Of a stretch of DNA of 64,000 nt, positions 21,897-33,352 are shown one piece after another. Position 1 is the stretch's first letter, and each line of letters begins with the position of its first letter. Source of the DNA: Molossus alvarezi. Lineage: Eukaryota > Chordata > Mammalia > Chiroptera > Molossidae. The stretch covers positions 57,869,001 through 57,933,000 of the forward strand of contig CM073887.1 of the NCBI GenBank assembly GCA_037176705.1, read 5' to 3'. The translations under genes and the position numbers were made by a program. The notes beneath the pieces are model-generated. The model worked only from the letters and a program-made list of their open reading frames with translations, searched no databases and was not told the origin of the DNA.

Positions 21897-22989
21897 TAAA
21901 AATGGTATTTTATTCATTGTGGATTTATTTGTTCCATTAATTTTGATACTTAAAAAATATTTCATTAGAATATAATTTTTCTTGATGGTTGAGTTGTTGC
22001 GCCTTCTGTCTTTTCCAATCTTCCCCTGGGGAAACTGAGGCTACAAAAACTGGAAGAGGGATGGGCACTGCGGAGCCCTGTTGAGCGGCCCGAGCTCCCC
22101 CGGAGTCAGAGGGGGCAGGGGCTGACCTTTGCTTATCGCTCGTGTGGAGGCAGCTAATTAAGTCCCGTGACAGCGGGAGACCTTTCCCAGGGCGGCCTGC
22201 GCTGCCTGTGGGGCCGAGACAGGCGTGGTCTCCACGGCCGCGGTGACCTTTACGGGCATGACGGGGCTGGGAGAGGGAACTACAGCCAACGCACCGGCCT
22301 GGTCTGGGCGTAGGTGCCGAGGGTAGGGTCGCTCTGCGGTTGGGACCTTGGATCGAACCCCGCCTCGGCTCCTCAAGTATATCCCATCATCATAGGGCGA
22401 CGGGGGTAGGAAAGAGCGTCCCGTGACGTCATCGAACTCGGAGCCCGGCCTCCGCCGCTGGCGTCACAGACGAGCAGCGCCGAGTCACTGCATTCCTCCC
22501 GTGACACTAGTGCGGGAGGCCAAGAAGTGGTCCACCGGGAAAGGGAGAAGTCTAAAGAGAGAGATCTCTTCTTTCTCGCCCTTAAATTTGGTAAGGTGGT
22601 ATAGTACACAGGAGCGGACTACCACTCCCAGCCAGCCTTGCGTGATGCGCATGCGCGTGGCCTCCAGTTAGCGAGCGCGGCAAACCTTTGGGGTAGATTG
22701 ATGTCCCCTTAGTCGAACCAGAGGGCAGATTTTACAGCCGTAAACCAATCCCGACTTCACAGGTCCCACCCCTTTATTCTTAGCCGCTGCTTCCTTGCGG
22801 GAGTGACGGGCTCTGCTGCCTTTGAGGGTTCAATTTCCTTTGATGGACATTCCTACCGATACATCAGAGCGCCGAGAAGTCAAGAGGGTGTTGAAAAGCA
22901 TGCCTCAGGACCAATAGCATAGCGGCAGGGCCCAGCGCCGTCCAATTACTTCTTCTGGCGTCGCCAATCACCCGGGCCCCGCCCTGGTC

Positions 22990-23227
22990 CGTGACGTAAG
23001 TAGGGTGGGTAGCAACAGTTGCCCCGGTGAGGGAAACGGAGGCGCCATAGCCACGGTAGTCGTGGCGACCAAGCAACCCGGCAACGCGAGTCAACAACAA
23101 CAACCGCCCGGCCGACCCCCACCCCCACCCCCGGCCCGGGAAACCCGGCACGTTCCGTCCCCCTCCCAACATCGCCTCCGAGACCTCTGGGAAGTCCTTC
23201 TGCGGACAGAAGTGGGGAGAAGCCGAG
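22990..23227 (+). other. RFX1: RFX1 exon 1 (5' UTR), candidate
   Basis: The GC-rich segment ends in GAG|GTAACC at 23227/23228. It is the only convincing donor in the island that sits just downstream of the CCAAT/CRE cluster. The human gene likewise has a non-coding first exon followed by a long intron. The 5' end is a guess. Confidence 0.55.
23065..23085 (+). promoter_or_regulatory. RFX1: Two overlapping X-box-like motifs in RFX1 exon 1
   Basis: GCGACC-A-AGCAAC (23065-23077) and GCAACC-C-GGCAAC (about 23073-23085) each fit the RFX consensus GTNRCC-N-RGYAAC with one mismatch (T to C). The right half sites are perfect. RFX family proteins bind this motif, so autoregulation is possible. Confidence 0.45.
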
Positions 23228-23640
23228 GTAACCGGGACGGCCGGGGTGGCGGGCCGGGCCGGGGAGGGCGGCGGGGCCCAGGCGGCGGGTGTCGCTGTAA
23301 TCATAGTCCCGGGGGAAGGGGCGGACGGTCAAAATGGCGGCGACTGTTGGGGCCGTGGGGGAGGGGGCCGGGGCCCTGCTGGGGTGACACCACCCGCCCT
23401 AGGCCCCGCGGCCCGGCCCCCGCGAGGGGCGGGCGCTTGCAGGCCCGCGACGAGTGGAGGTCGGCGGGCCGCTGCGGGGGGCTTTTATATGTCTGGAGGT
23501 GTAGAGGGGCGGGTCTGGGGAGGTTGGGCCAATAGGAGCTAGGGAGGGGCGAGGCGGGGCCGAGGTTGGTGGGCGGGGCCGTCCTGTGCACCCTGGAACC
23601 GGGTGGGGCAGCTGCCGCCTGGGCCCTACCACTCTCCTAA

Positions 23641-24610
23641 GGCCACCTGTGCCTTGTCCCTTAGAACCCTCCCAGTCGTCCCCTACTAAGTCCTCAGTTT
23701 TTCATCCTATAAAATGGGGAGAACCATTGACATACCTCCCTTTTCTACATCTCAGGAATTCCTAATTCCTTTCAGGACTCTCTAGGGTTCATGTTTGAAC
23801 TTTTACCCCATCTACTGTTTTTTAATGTATTTGATAGATTAACTGTTAGCTAGTTTTGATTCCAACCCTGCAGTCCTCTCCTAAATCTGCCTTCTCTCTG
23901 AGAGGGGGCAAAGAGAGACAAAGTTTCATGGAGAAGCTGTGGGCTAGGAGTATGGCTTTAGTCTGGAAGATTTGATTTGCGGAAATCGAATCAGGTGGTA
24001 GGGAGGAGTGATCTTGAAAGACTGAGTTAGAAGAACAGAAACTTGATTGCTTCCCTGGGGGGCTGCTGTCTTAGACCAGGTGTAGTCCCTGGGCAGGGAG
24101 CTTGTCAATGGAGATGGGACCATTTCTAGTTGTTCTGCCCATTCAAGTCTCCCTTTCTGGGAATGGGGAGCAAATAGCGCCTGAGAACGTTTCTTAGACT
24201 TATTAAGCTTCTTCTATTGGCCAGACACATGTTTTTGTGTCAGTCAAGTTGGTGTCAGCTGGGTCACATGTTACTGAGGAGGTACCAGCCTCCAGGATCA
24301 CGTGAGCAGGAGGGGGGGGTGGTCACCGAGGTCAAAGGGAAGGGAAAGTAAGTGTTCCACATTTGTTAGCGGAGAATCTGAGGGGCTGCTTTGCCAGACG
24401 ACAAGATCTGCCCGCTTGGGGAATACATTTGTTGTTGTTAAAGCCGGCCAGGCCAAGTGCACTTTCATTTTGCTTTGGAGCTTGGCATCAGCAGAGCTGA
24501 GTGGCTGTGTGCAAACTGTCCCTTTTATTTTTGTACTTCAAAAAAATATTTTTATGAGTTTATTTAACCACATATGCAGGGAGCAAGATCTCAAATGCTC
24601 TTTTTATAAG
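23641..24610 (+). other. RFX1: RFX1 intron 1, 5' part: unique sequence
   Basis: No exon or repeat is recognised except a MIR-like 'cctcagtttttcatcctataaaatgggg' near 23690. Confidence 0.5.
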
Positions 24611-24614
24611 TTTT

Positions 24615-24798
24615 TAAAAATAGATTTTTATTGATCTTTTTATTTAGAGAGGAAGAGAGAGAGAGACATTGATTGGCTGCCTCCCATATGCACCCCAACT
24701 GGGGAGTCAAATCCACAACCTGGGTTTGTGCCCTTACCAGGAATGGAACCAGTGAGCACAGGACAACACTCAATCAACTGAGCCATACCAGCCAGGGC
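24615..24798 (-). mobile_element. SINE (Ves subtype, diverged)
   Basis: Minus-strand: 'tttttattgatctttttatttagagagg' to 'gagccataccagccagggc'. Confidence 0.8.
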
Positions 24799-24830
24799 CA
24801 AACTGCCACTTTTAAAATCAATCAAACTTG

Positions 24831-25078
24831 CCCTGGCCAGTGTAGCTCAGTGGCTAGAGAGTTGGCCAGTGGACTGAAGAGTTGCAGGTTCCATTCCCCA
24901 TCAAGAGCATGTACCTGGGTTGCAGATTTAATCCCTGGCCCTGGTTGGGGTCATGCAAGAGGCAACCAATCAATGTTTCTTTCCCCTATCAATGTTCCTC
25001 TCTCTCCCTCCCTCCCTCCCTCCCTTTCACTCTATCTAAGGAGCATTGGAAAAATATCCTCCGATGGGGGGGTGGGGT
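24831..25078 (+). mobile_element. Ves SINE
   Basis: Head 'gccctggccagtgtagctcag', tail 'atcctccgatgg'; flanked by 'aaaatcaatcaaactt' and 'aaaatcaaccagactt'. Confidence 0.85.
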
Positions 25079-25242
25079 AAAATCAACCAGACTTCAGAGA
25101 AGGATCAAATTTCAGGCTCTCCCAAAGCTTTACCCCAAGAATTTAAGATAAGGCTAGGGCAGGGGTTCACTTCTGCAGGGAATTTTCGTAGGCCAGGCCC
25201 TCTTTGAGAGATAGTACAGGACCCCTTGAAAGTTAGAAAGGC

Positions 25243-25440
25243 AGTCCAGCTGGTGTGGCTCAGTGGTTGAATGTCGACCCATGCACCAAGAGGTCACCAG
25301 TTCAGGGCACATGCCCAGGTTGTGGGCCTGATCCCCAGTGCAGGGCATGCAGGAGGTGGCCAATTGATATTCTCTTTCATCGATGTTTCCATCTCTCTCT
25401 CCCTCTCCCTCCTTCTCTCTAAAATCAATAAAGAAAAAAA
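25243..25440 (+). mobile_element. Ves SINE (aaaatcaataaa-tail type)
   Basis: Head 'agctggtgtggctcagtggttg', tail 'aaaatcaataaagaaaaa'. Confidence 0.87.
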
Positions 25441-25702
25441 AAATTAAAAAGAAAGTTAGAAAAGTGGAGATTACTTGTCAGTAAAAATGTAGAAATAACT
25501 AAATTGCCAGAAAGATCACCACATGTTGAAAAGTGAATTTTGAGCAGAAAGAGATGATTCCAGTTATCTAAGTCAAGTCTTATTGACTGTCCCCCACCTC
25601 CCATAACTTTTACATTCACAGGACTCAAGCCCAGAGGGTCATTTGACTAGGGCAGGAACACTGGCTTTGTTTGCTTGTTCTTGAAACAATCGATTACTTT
25701 CT

Positions 25703-25905
25703 TTTTTTGTTGTTCATAGAGTGGGATAGAGAGAGAGAGGGAGAAGCATTGACGTGAAAGGGACACATTGACCGGCTGCCTCATGCATGACCCAACCAGG
25801 GCCGGGGACAAACTGCAGCTGAGGTACATGCCCTTAGCAGGAACTGAACCCGAGTCTCTCTGGACCGCAGGCTGATGCTCTAACAACTGAGCAACCGGCC
25901 AGGGT
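25703..25905 (-). mobile_element. Ves SINE lacking the distal tail
   Basis: TSD 'caatcgattactttct' at 25687-25702 and 25906-25921. Starts at 'tttttgttgttcatag', like the copy at 18076. Confidence 0.9.
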
Positions 25906-26025
25906 CAATCGATTACTTTCTAGCTTTGTGCTTTTGGGCAAGATCCTTAACTTCTCTGGGCTTCATTTTCCTTCAGTGAAAGCTGAGGGGCAATGATCAT
26001 TGGTAATGCTTTGTTGTTGTTGTTG

Positions 26026-26770
26026 TTAATCCTCACCTGAGGATATTTTTCCATTGGTTTTTATTTTTATTTATTTATTTATTTATAATCCTTACCCAAG
26101 GATATTTTTCTGTTTCTCTTCAGATAGCGTGGGAGAGAGGGAGAGAAAAACATCAACATGAGAGGGACACATCAACTGGTTGCCTCCCGCACGACCCGAC
26201 CAGGGCCGGGGATGAACCGCAACTGAAGTTTGTATTCTTGACCAGAACCGAACCCGCGTGTTATTGGTTGGAGGGCTGATGCTCTAACCACTGAGCAAAA
26301 CCGGCCGGGGCTTTCCATTGATTTTTTAGATACAGTGAAAGAAAAGAAGAGAGAGCCCTGGCCGGTTTGGCTCAGCGGTTGGAGCATCGGCCTGCGGTAC
26401 AGAGAGACCCAGGTTCGGTTCCCGCTAAGGGCATGTACCTCGGTTGCAGTTTGTCCCCGGCCCTGGTTGGTTGTGCGGGTGGCAACCACTCGATGTGTCC
26501 CTTCACATCGATGTTTCTCTCTCTCTCTCTTCCTCTCTCTCCCTCCCGCTCTGTCTGAACAAAAAATGCAAAAATGTCTTCGGGTGAGGATAAAAGAAAA
26601 AAAAAAAAAGAAAAGAAGAGAGAGAGAGAAAAAAACATCGATTGGCTGCCTCCTGCAGGACCCTGACCGAGGCCAAAGATTGAACCTACAACCCAGGTAT
26701 GTGCCCTTGACTGGAAATCAAACCTGTAACCCTTCGGTCCTTGGGCTGACACTCTTAACTGCTGAGCCAA
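26026..26770 (-). mobile_element. Three-level nest of SINEs
   Basis: The outer minus-strand SINE is in three pieces (26026-26062, 26312-26355, 26611-26770). Insert 1 is a minus-strand SINE at 26063-26311 (TSD 'tttccattgrttttt' at 26048 and 26312). Insert 2 is a plus-strand SINE at 26356-26610 (TSD 'aaaagaagagagag' at 26342 and 26611). Confidence 0.88.
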
Positions 26771-27479
26771 ACATAATGGTTTTAATCTCAGGTTACTGTG
26801 CTGTGGATTCCATAAGAGAATTCAGGTTGAACATCAAATATAGTAATTATTCAAACTACATTAGCTGCTGTTATTTTTATGATTGTTGCCTCCTGCTCAG
26901 CCCTCAGAATTATACTGTTTGCATTTATTTTTATCATTTTGAATGATGTGAGAGCCTACTGGCTTGAAAGGTTGAGTGGCTTGAAACGTTGACTTGTTTG
27001 CTGTATTGTGTGGCTGGTGACAGGGATCCCAAGAGCTGGATGCCAGGACTCCAGTGTCTAGTGGGAAAGTGTCACTCTCCTGAGGCCCTTCTCTGGTTTT
27101 AGGATAGTAGCCAGAAAGAAAAAATGGTTTCTGGGCCCCAGGCCCCCACTCAACGCCAAGCCTTCCAGGAGGCAGCTGGGTAAGCTGGGGATGTGGGTAT
27201 CAGGGGAAAGGTTTCTCTGGAGCTGAAGTGCTTGCCCTCCCCTCTCCATGCACTCCCTAGCATCTTGGAACTGAGGACAGAGGATGGGCCAGGCAAACAC
27301 CACAGGGATGTGGCCTGCAGATAGCAATCACAGGGGGCTCGTTCTGGACCAGGAGCATCAACTACCCTTGTAGCACAAGCCTGCTGCTGGCAGGAGGCAA
27401 TAATTGTTTCACAAAGTCTCACCAGTCAGTAGATTCTCACCGGCTTTTAACACTCACTAGCAGTGTGTTCCCAGTTCAT

Positions 27480-28140
27480 GGACACTCATTTGACAGTAAA
27501 AGTTTAGTCCCCACTGTGTTCTAGGAGCTGGGGTTGGAGTGATGGACAAGGTTGGCAAGGTCTCTGCCCTTGGGGTAGTGGAGGGAAGAGGAATTATGAG
27601 TAAGAAAATAAGCAAACAGGAACTACAGGGCTAGGAAGAAAATAAACAGGAGTCTGTGTTCCAGAGTGCTGGGGGGAGGGGGGCATTTGAAATCCAAGAA
27701 GGTAACAGATGAGCTGGGACCTGAATGATTAGAAGGAGCCAGTGGTGAAGGATGGAGGTGGAGGTAAGGAGAGCATGCCTATAGTGGGTAGAGCTGGTGC
27801 AAAAGTCTTGAGGCTGGAGGAGGCCTGGAGCATTTTGAATGAGAGACTGTGTCTAGAACATCCAGAACGAGAAAGACAGGGACTGGAGGGGTCAGATCCC
27901 ACAGGACCTTGTAGGTCATGGGAAGGGCTCTGGATTTCATTTATTCTCTGTGGTGGGGAGCCTTGGAGCCTTTTGAATAGTGTTTTTGTTTTCAAAGGAT
28001 CTTGTAAACTATAGAGATAAGAGTGTAGCCAGGAGCCAGTGACAGAGCTATGGCAGGGCATCCAGGCAAGAGTTGATGGCAGCTCAAACTTGGCACGGTG
28101 TTGATGAAGATGGAGAGAAGTGTCCAGCCTTGCCTTAGGA
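27480..28140 (+). repeat. L2-type LINE 3' region
   Basis: 'gagctggggttggagtgatgga', 'gtctctgcccttgg', 'aaaagtcttgaggctgg' and 'ggaccttgtaggtcatgg' follow L2 text. 26771-27480 is unrecognised. Confidence 0.65.
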
Positions 28141-28489
28141 TCTGTTTTGGAGGAATTATTGACAAGTCTTAGAAACTCATGGGGTATAGAGGATGAGGGA
28201 AACCTACATCAATATAGTTTATTTTTCCATTCCCTTGTTAGTTCCTTACTGAAGCCATTCTACAGATGAGGAGGGTAAGCTTTCTTTCCCTTTTCTCAGA
28301 AGGGCCTCACCTAAGATGTAAACCATAGAATCTGGTGTGCAAAACAGGCCACCAACTAAGGCCACCACCTGTTTTTGTATGACCCATGAGCTAAGAATGA
28401 TTTTTACATTCTTAAATGATTATGTGTATGTGTAGGGGGAGAGGGCGATCAAAAGACAATGGATAATATGTCATGACTTGTGAAAATTA

Positions 28490-28676
28490 TATGAAATTCA
28501 ATCACAATGTCTAGAAATAAAGTTTTATTGGCACAGAACCACACATGTTTACATATCATCTATGGTTGCTTTCACACTGCAATAGCAGAGCTGAGTAATC
28601 ACAACAGAGACTGCTCACAAAGCCAAAAACATTGACTGTCTGGCCCTTTACAGAAGTTTGCTGGTCCCTGATCTAG
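28490..28676 (-). repeat. hAT-type DNA transposon fragment
   Basis: 'agttttattggcacagaacc', 'tctatggttgctttcacactgcaa' and 'ctggccctttacagaagtttgctgg' match a common mammalian hAT end. Confidence 0.65.
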
Positions 28677-28831
28677 AGTAATTGATTTGTTCTCCAAAAA
28701 CATAGCTGTTGCCTTTGAAGATAGGTACAGCCATTGGTGCTTTTCTTGGCAGTTTCATTGCCAAGGAACAGATTTGTGTAGTGATTCCTTTGTTTAATGT
28801 GCTCTGCTCCATCAAGAAAGGGGTCTCTCAC

Positions 28832-29043
28832 CCCACTGGTGTGGCTCAGTGGATTAGTGTCGTCCCATGGACTGATAGGTCCTGGTTCGATTCCCAGTCA
28901 GGGCACATGCCCGGGTTGTGGGCTCAATCCCCAGAAGGGGGGCATGCAGGAGGCAGCTATTCGATGTCCCTCTCTCACATCAATGTTTCTAACTCTCTCT
29001 CCCTTCCTCTCTCTCTAAAAAAATCAATAATTTTTTTTTTTTT
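28832..29043 (+). mobile_element. Ves SINE (aaaatcaataaa-tail type)
   Basis: Head 'ccccactggtgtggctcagtgg', tail 'aaaaaaatcaataattttt'; flanked by 'aaaggggtctc'/'aaaggaggtctc'. Confidence 0.87.
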
Positions 29044-29484
29044 AAAAGGAGGTCTCATGTTCAAAGAGATGGGGACTGCCTCTTGCTGTATAGATATTTG
29101 TGACTTATTCCTTTCTAGGGAACACCCTAAAGAACTCTGCTTAACCTGGTCATCCACAAATGGGAAAAAAAAAGGGCGGGTTCCCTGGTCAAATAATTAT
29201 GGGAAACTTGGCATCCTGTATCACCCCTCCTGGAGACTGACAATAACAATGCTGAGAAGGCCTTCAATAGAAAAGTTGGTTTAACTGTTATATCCACCCC
29301 CTCACCTATGAGCTCATCCTTTCAGCCCTCATCATTGCATTTTCCCCCTGCCCCTGAGTGGAAGGGATAAGGTCTACAGGCTTTTTATCTTGAGGAGGAG
29401 AAAGCCCCAGAAAGTGTGGAGCTTTTAAAGCCCTTTTGTAGTGGAAAGGACTACAAGAGGCCAGCTCTTCTAGGGCTGAGAAAG

Positions 29485-29645
29485 CCCAGGCCATGCTTCT
29501 TAAAAAGTGCCCCCAGGACTACCTGCCTCAATCATTCAGGGCCATCCCAGACTCTGGGCAATGGGACCTGTGAACCTGAATTTATCTAGCTCCAAGTGAT
29601 GCTGATGACACCAGAATCAGATTCTCCCTCAGTGCCTCTTTCCAA
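29485..29645 (-). repeat. MER5-like hAT fragment
   Basis: 'cttcttaaaaagtgcccccagga' and 'agtgatgctgatgacacc' resemble MER5-type elements. Confidence 0.4.
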
Positions 29646-29721
29646 GTGCTCAAGGATCATGCCTGTCTCCTTACCCCTTCATCCCTACCCAACACAAGTA
29701 TTTGTTGAATGAATAATAATA

Positions 29722-29985
29722 GCCCTGGCTGGTTTGGCTCAGTGGCTGGAGCATCGGCCCATGGATCAACAAGTCACGAGTTTGATTCTGGTCAAGGGCA
29801 TGTACCTCGGTTGTGATCCCATCTCCAGCCCTGGTCAGGGTTGTGCGGGAGGCAACCAATTGATGTGTCTCTCACATAGATGTTTCCCTCTCTCTCTCTC
29901 TCTCCTTCTCTCGTCCCCCCCCCCTCACTCTCCTTCACACTCTATCTGAAGATAAATAGAAAAATATCCTCGAATGAGGATTTTA
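29722..29985 (+). mobile_element. Ves SINE
   Basis: Head 'gccctggctggtttggctcagtgg', tail 'atcctcgaatgaggatt'; 'aataataat' text on both sides. Confidence 0.88.
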
Positions 29986-29999
29986 AAAAAATTAATAAT

Positions 30000-31190
30000 G
30001 ATAATAATGGCAGCTTCCACTTCCTAGTGCTCATTGAGTGCTAGGCTGATCTCATTAGATTTTTACAACAGCCGTATGAATCAGCTGTTCTCATCATGCC
30101 CAGGGGAAACAGGCCAGTCATATGTTCATGAATTAAGAGACAGGCCATGGTTCATGTCAAGGTGGGTCTGATACCAGACAGATGGGTGGTGTTTGGCTAC
30201 AGTGACTTTAGCACTCAAGCTGGGCCAGAGTTTGGACCTGGTGGTGTAAGGAGCCCTTGGGAAGTAACCTCTTTAATGCTGGCAGGAAGGAGTTTGGGGA
30301 GGGCAGAGGCTGGAAGAAGATGTCTTTTCCCTGTGTGTTGCAGACCATACCCTCTTACCTCTCCAGGTGGGCAAGCTCCCCCAGCTGCCTGAGTTACCAG
30401 CAGGGAAGCACTGAGACCAGCCACCCATCCATAGTGCCCGGTGGACAGTTCCCCATCTGTCTTTACCCCTCTGTTCCTAATGACCTGGTCTGGTAGGTAA
30501 GGTAGTCTCAGGACTGCCAGCTCTCCCCTTGCCAGCCAGCAGAGCCCTGTGGCCCCTCCCCAGCCTGCCTCAAGCCTAACAAGTGGGCATACCCAAGTAC
30601 AGACAGAGGCCCCTTTTCCTTTGTACTCCACAGCCCAGAGGCAGGACCTGACAGCTCTGTCCTCTTTCCTGGAGCTTTGTTAAAGGGCTCTGGGTAATGA
30701 TGTGAACCAGAGCCATTTCCTAAGTGCTTATCTTGTGCTGGGTACTTGGCCAAGCTTACCCACATGACCAGACTGAATTCTTCAGCCACCCTGCGCTGTA
30801 GGCCTGCCTTCCTCCCATTTTATAGATGGGGCAGTGGAGGCCCAGGCATGGGAGTCTCTTTTCCAAGTTACACATCTAGGAGATAGCCAAGTTCAAGTCC
30901 TGCATCAGCTCCATCGAGGACTTGTTTCTCATTCATCTTGCCCCTTGCTGACTCAGACAGTTCTTGGATCCCAGAAAGGGAAATAAAGGGGAACTATTGT
31001 GCTGCCCAGCATCCTCCAGGCTGCTCAGGTGGGCTCCCTGCTCACCATTTCTGCTGCTTTAACGGGGGCCCAGTGCAGGTAGCTATCCTCTGGGGGAAAG
31101 CGGTGAAGGGTAGGGGTCGAGGGAAGGGGGTCCCTCAGGTCTCCTCACCTGAAAATCTAATTGTGAGAAATAAATGAGCCTGGCTGTCTA
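30000..31190 (+). other. RFX1: RFX1 intron 1: mostly unique sequence
   Basis: No exon is recognised. The 30,660-30,900 part has MIR/L2-like text ('aagtgcttatcttgtgctggg', 'cattttatagatggggcag'). Confidence 0.5.
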
Positions 31191-31380
31191 AATTGGGCTG
31201 GGGGCTAAGAGCACATCTTGGGGTCAGAGACACCGGGGTGCGAATCCTTTCCTCTCTTGTTGCTGCGCACCCTTCAGCAGCTCACCCTAGAGCCTAGCTT
31301 TGGTCTCTGTGAAATGGACATCGTGGCTTCTTCACCAGGCTACTGTGAGGAGGCAGTCACAGCAAAGAGCTCCTGGGGCT
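31190..31380 (+). repeat. MIR-type SINE
   Basis: 'gggggctaagagcacatcttgg', 'gtctctgtgaaatgg' and 'caggctactgtgaggag' follow MIR. Confidence 0.6.
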
Positions 31381-31434
31381 TCTCCTCAAGGGCAGTTGTT
31401 TTTCTCCTCCTTCTTCCCCTTGAAAATCCCATTC

Positions 31435-31612
31435 TTTTTTTTTTATCCTCACCCGAGGACATTTTTTTATTTTTTGTTCAGCTAGAGTGAGAGGGAGAGA
31501 GAGGAAGAGAGAGAGAGAGAGAGAAATATTGACGTGAAAGGGACACATCAAGTGGCTGCCACCCCCACGACCCAACCAGGGCCGGGGACAAACTGCAACT
31601 GAGGTACATGCT

Positions 31613-31659
<47 letters not shown>

Positions 31660-31831
31660 TACGTGCTCCCAGCAGGAACTGAACCTGGGACTCTCTGGCC
31701 CGCAGGCTGACGCTCAACCGCTGAGCCAAACTGGCCAGGGCCCGATGTACATGCTCATAGCAGAAACCGAACCCCGGTCTCTCTGGACTGCAGGCTAACG
31801 CTCTAACCACTGAGCAAAACCGGTCAGGGTG
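31435..31831 (-). mobile_element. Ves SINE with (TG)n tract and triplicated head
   Basis: One minus-strand insertion flanked by 'aatcccatt'-like text (31426 and 31834). After the body and a partial head (to 31612) comes a (TG)n run (31616-31658), then two further head segments (31660-31741 and about 31743-31831), each ending in 'gag(c)caaaacyggycaggg'. Confidence 0.85.
31616..31658 (+). repeat. (TG)n microsatellite
   Basis: About 21 uninterrupted TG units inside a SINE copy. Confidence 0.95.
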
Positions 31832-32469
31832 ACAATCCCATTTTTAAGTTGGATCCCAGGCAGGGCTCTCAAACTCAACTCCAGGGTCAAGGCAGGGCCA
31901 TAAAGGTGTGGGGCTGGAGCCGAACCACTGAAGCATTTGATCCACTGACCTTGGATGCTCAGGAGCTGGGGCGGGGGGAGGGGGTTATTAGGGGTAGAGG
32001 TGGGACAAAAATAATTAGCCCAACCCCTGCTGAAGCAGGGCCTAGCAAGAGGAACATCCTGCCTAGCCCAGCACCTGGGAGAGGGACCACAACCATTTAG
32101 CAGCCAGTAAGGCTGCCTCTGACTGGTCAGATGGATCTCAGAAGCAGCAGTGGCTGCTGGGCCTACCTGTGGCCTCAGAAGGGTACTCTCCCCATGATAA
32201 GTTCACATCTGGTATGTTCACTTTTAACTGCCCCCAGACAAAGGCCTGAAAACTTCTGTGTCCATAAGCAGTTGGCGGGGGGGTGGGGTGGGGGTTGGAC
32301 TCAAATACCTTCCTGGTGTCTGGCACCCCACTGGGAATGATATTTAGCCAAGAATCCAAGCCCAGATGGTGGGCATATAGGGAGCAAGACTGGGCTGGCT
32401 GGCAGACAACTTTTTCCAAGATTTTCCTTTCCAACAGTTAGCTGGTTAGTCAAGTGCTCAGAGCACCCA

Positions 32470-32645
32470 GGGTTCTTATTCATCCTTGCTGCTTACCTGC
32501 TCTGTGGCCTGGGGCAAGCTCCTTAACCTCTCTGAGCATCAACTCCTCGTCTGGCAGACTGAACCCAAACCCAGATGTGATTGTTGCAAAGTTTAAAATT
32601 AAATAATGTAAAACGCAGTGTCCAGCCTGTAAGAAGCCTCAGAGA
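32470..32645 (+). repeat. MIR-type SINE
   Basis: 'gcttacctgctctgtggcctggggcaagctccttaacctctctgagc' follows the MIR core. 31,840-32,470 and 32,645-32,988 show no exon. Confidence 0.65.
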
Positions 32646-32988
32646 ACCATACCATCTATCCCTAGGTAAGGGCCGGACTGAGTTCCCACTGGCACAGGGG
32701 TCCCCCAGGCACCAGGGGTTGGGACAGAAGAAGGCAGGAGACCTGGGCAGGGGTAAGTGGAAGAGGTACAGACAGACCAGCCTTGGTCCATACTCAGTGC
32801 CTCTGTAATGATGGGTTGGTTATATTTGGCCACCAGCCTCGGGGTTTAATTAAGTTAGTGATGAACCCACATGTGTCTCTAGGGAGCCAGGAGCTGTCCC
32901 TGGCTTCCTCTGCCTGTAGATTAATTTTTGTTTTTCCTTCTTTTGTTGTTTCTTTTTCCTCTTCCCCCCTCCCATTCTTCTTCCCAAG

Positions 32989-33352
32989 GAAGAAAAAAAA
33001 GCCTTATTTATTATCATTTTCCCCACTGTTGGCATGGCAACACAGGCGTACGTTACTGAGCTACAGGCAGCCCCGCAACCCTCCCAGCCGCCACAGGCCC
33101 CGCCACAGGCCCAACCCCAGCCGCCGCCGCCGCCATCAACAGCACCCCAGCCCCCCCAGCCACCTGCTACTGCTGCCACCCCCCAGCCCCAGTACGTCAC
33201 CGAGCTGCAGAGCCCCCAGCCCCAGGCACAGCCACCAGGCAGCCAGAAGCAGTATGTGACGGAGCTCCCGGCTGCCCCCACGCCCTCACAGCCAGCTGGC
33301 ACACCTGCCCCTTCCGCGGTGTCCCAGCAGTACATCGTGGTCACCGTCTCTG
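32989..33352 (+). CDS. RFX1: RFX1 exon 2: start codon and Gln/Pro-rich N-terminus
   Basis: The acceptor is a long pyrimidine tract ending ttcccaag (AG 32987-32988). Forty-five bases of 5' UTR precede the ATG at 33034. Residues 1-106 include three YVTEL motifs within Gln/Pro-rich sequence. The donor is TCTG|GTAAGT. Confidence 0.94.

Larger units (their letters stand above)
22050..23640 (+). promoter_or_regulatory. RFX1: CpG island: RFX1 promoter region
   Basis: GC- and CpG-rich sequence covers the upstream region and the non-coding first exon of RFX1. Visible elements are a full CRE TGACGTCA at 22424-22431, a perfect NRF1 palindrome GCGCATGCGC at 22647-22656 next to a ZNF143-like 'actaccactcccagc' at 22619, several CCAAT boxes (22744, about 22912, 22967), and a CRE half site TGACGTAA at 22992. 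No TATA box is seen, as expected for a broadly expressed CpG-island gene. The TSS is not resolved; it probably lies near 22,900-23,050. Confidence 0.8.

Noticed and set aside
22423..22671. 82-codon frame in the CpG island
   Set aside because: Promoter sequence; no similarity, crosses CRE and NRF1 motifs.
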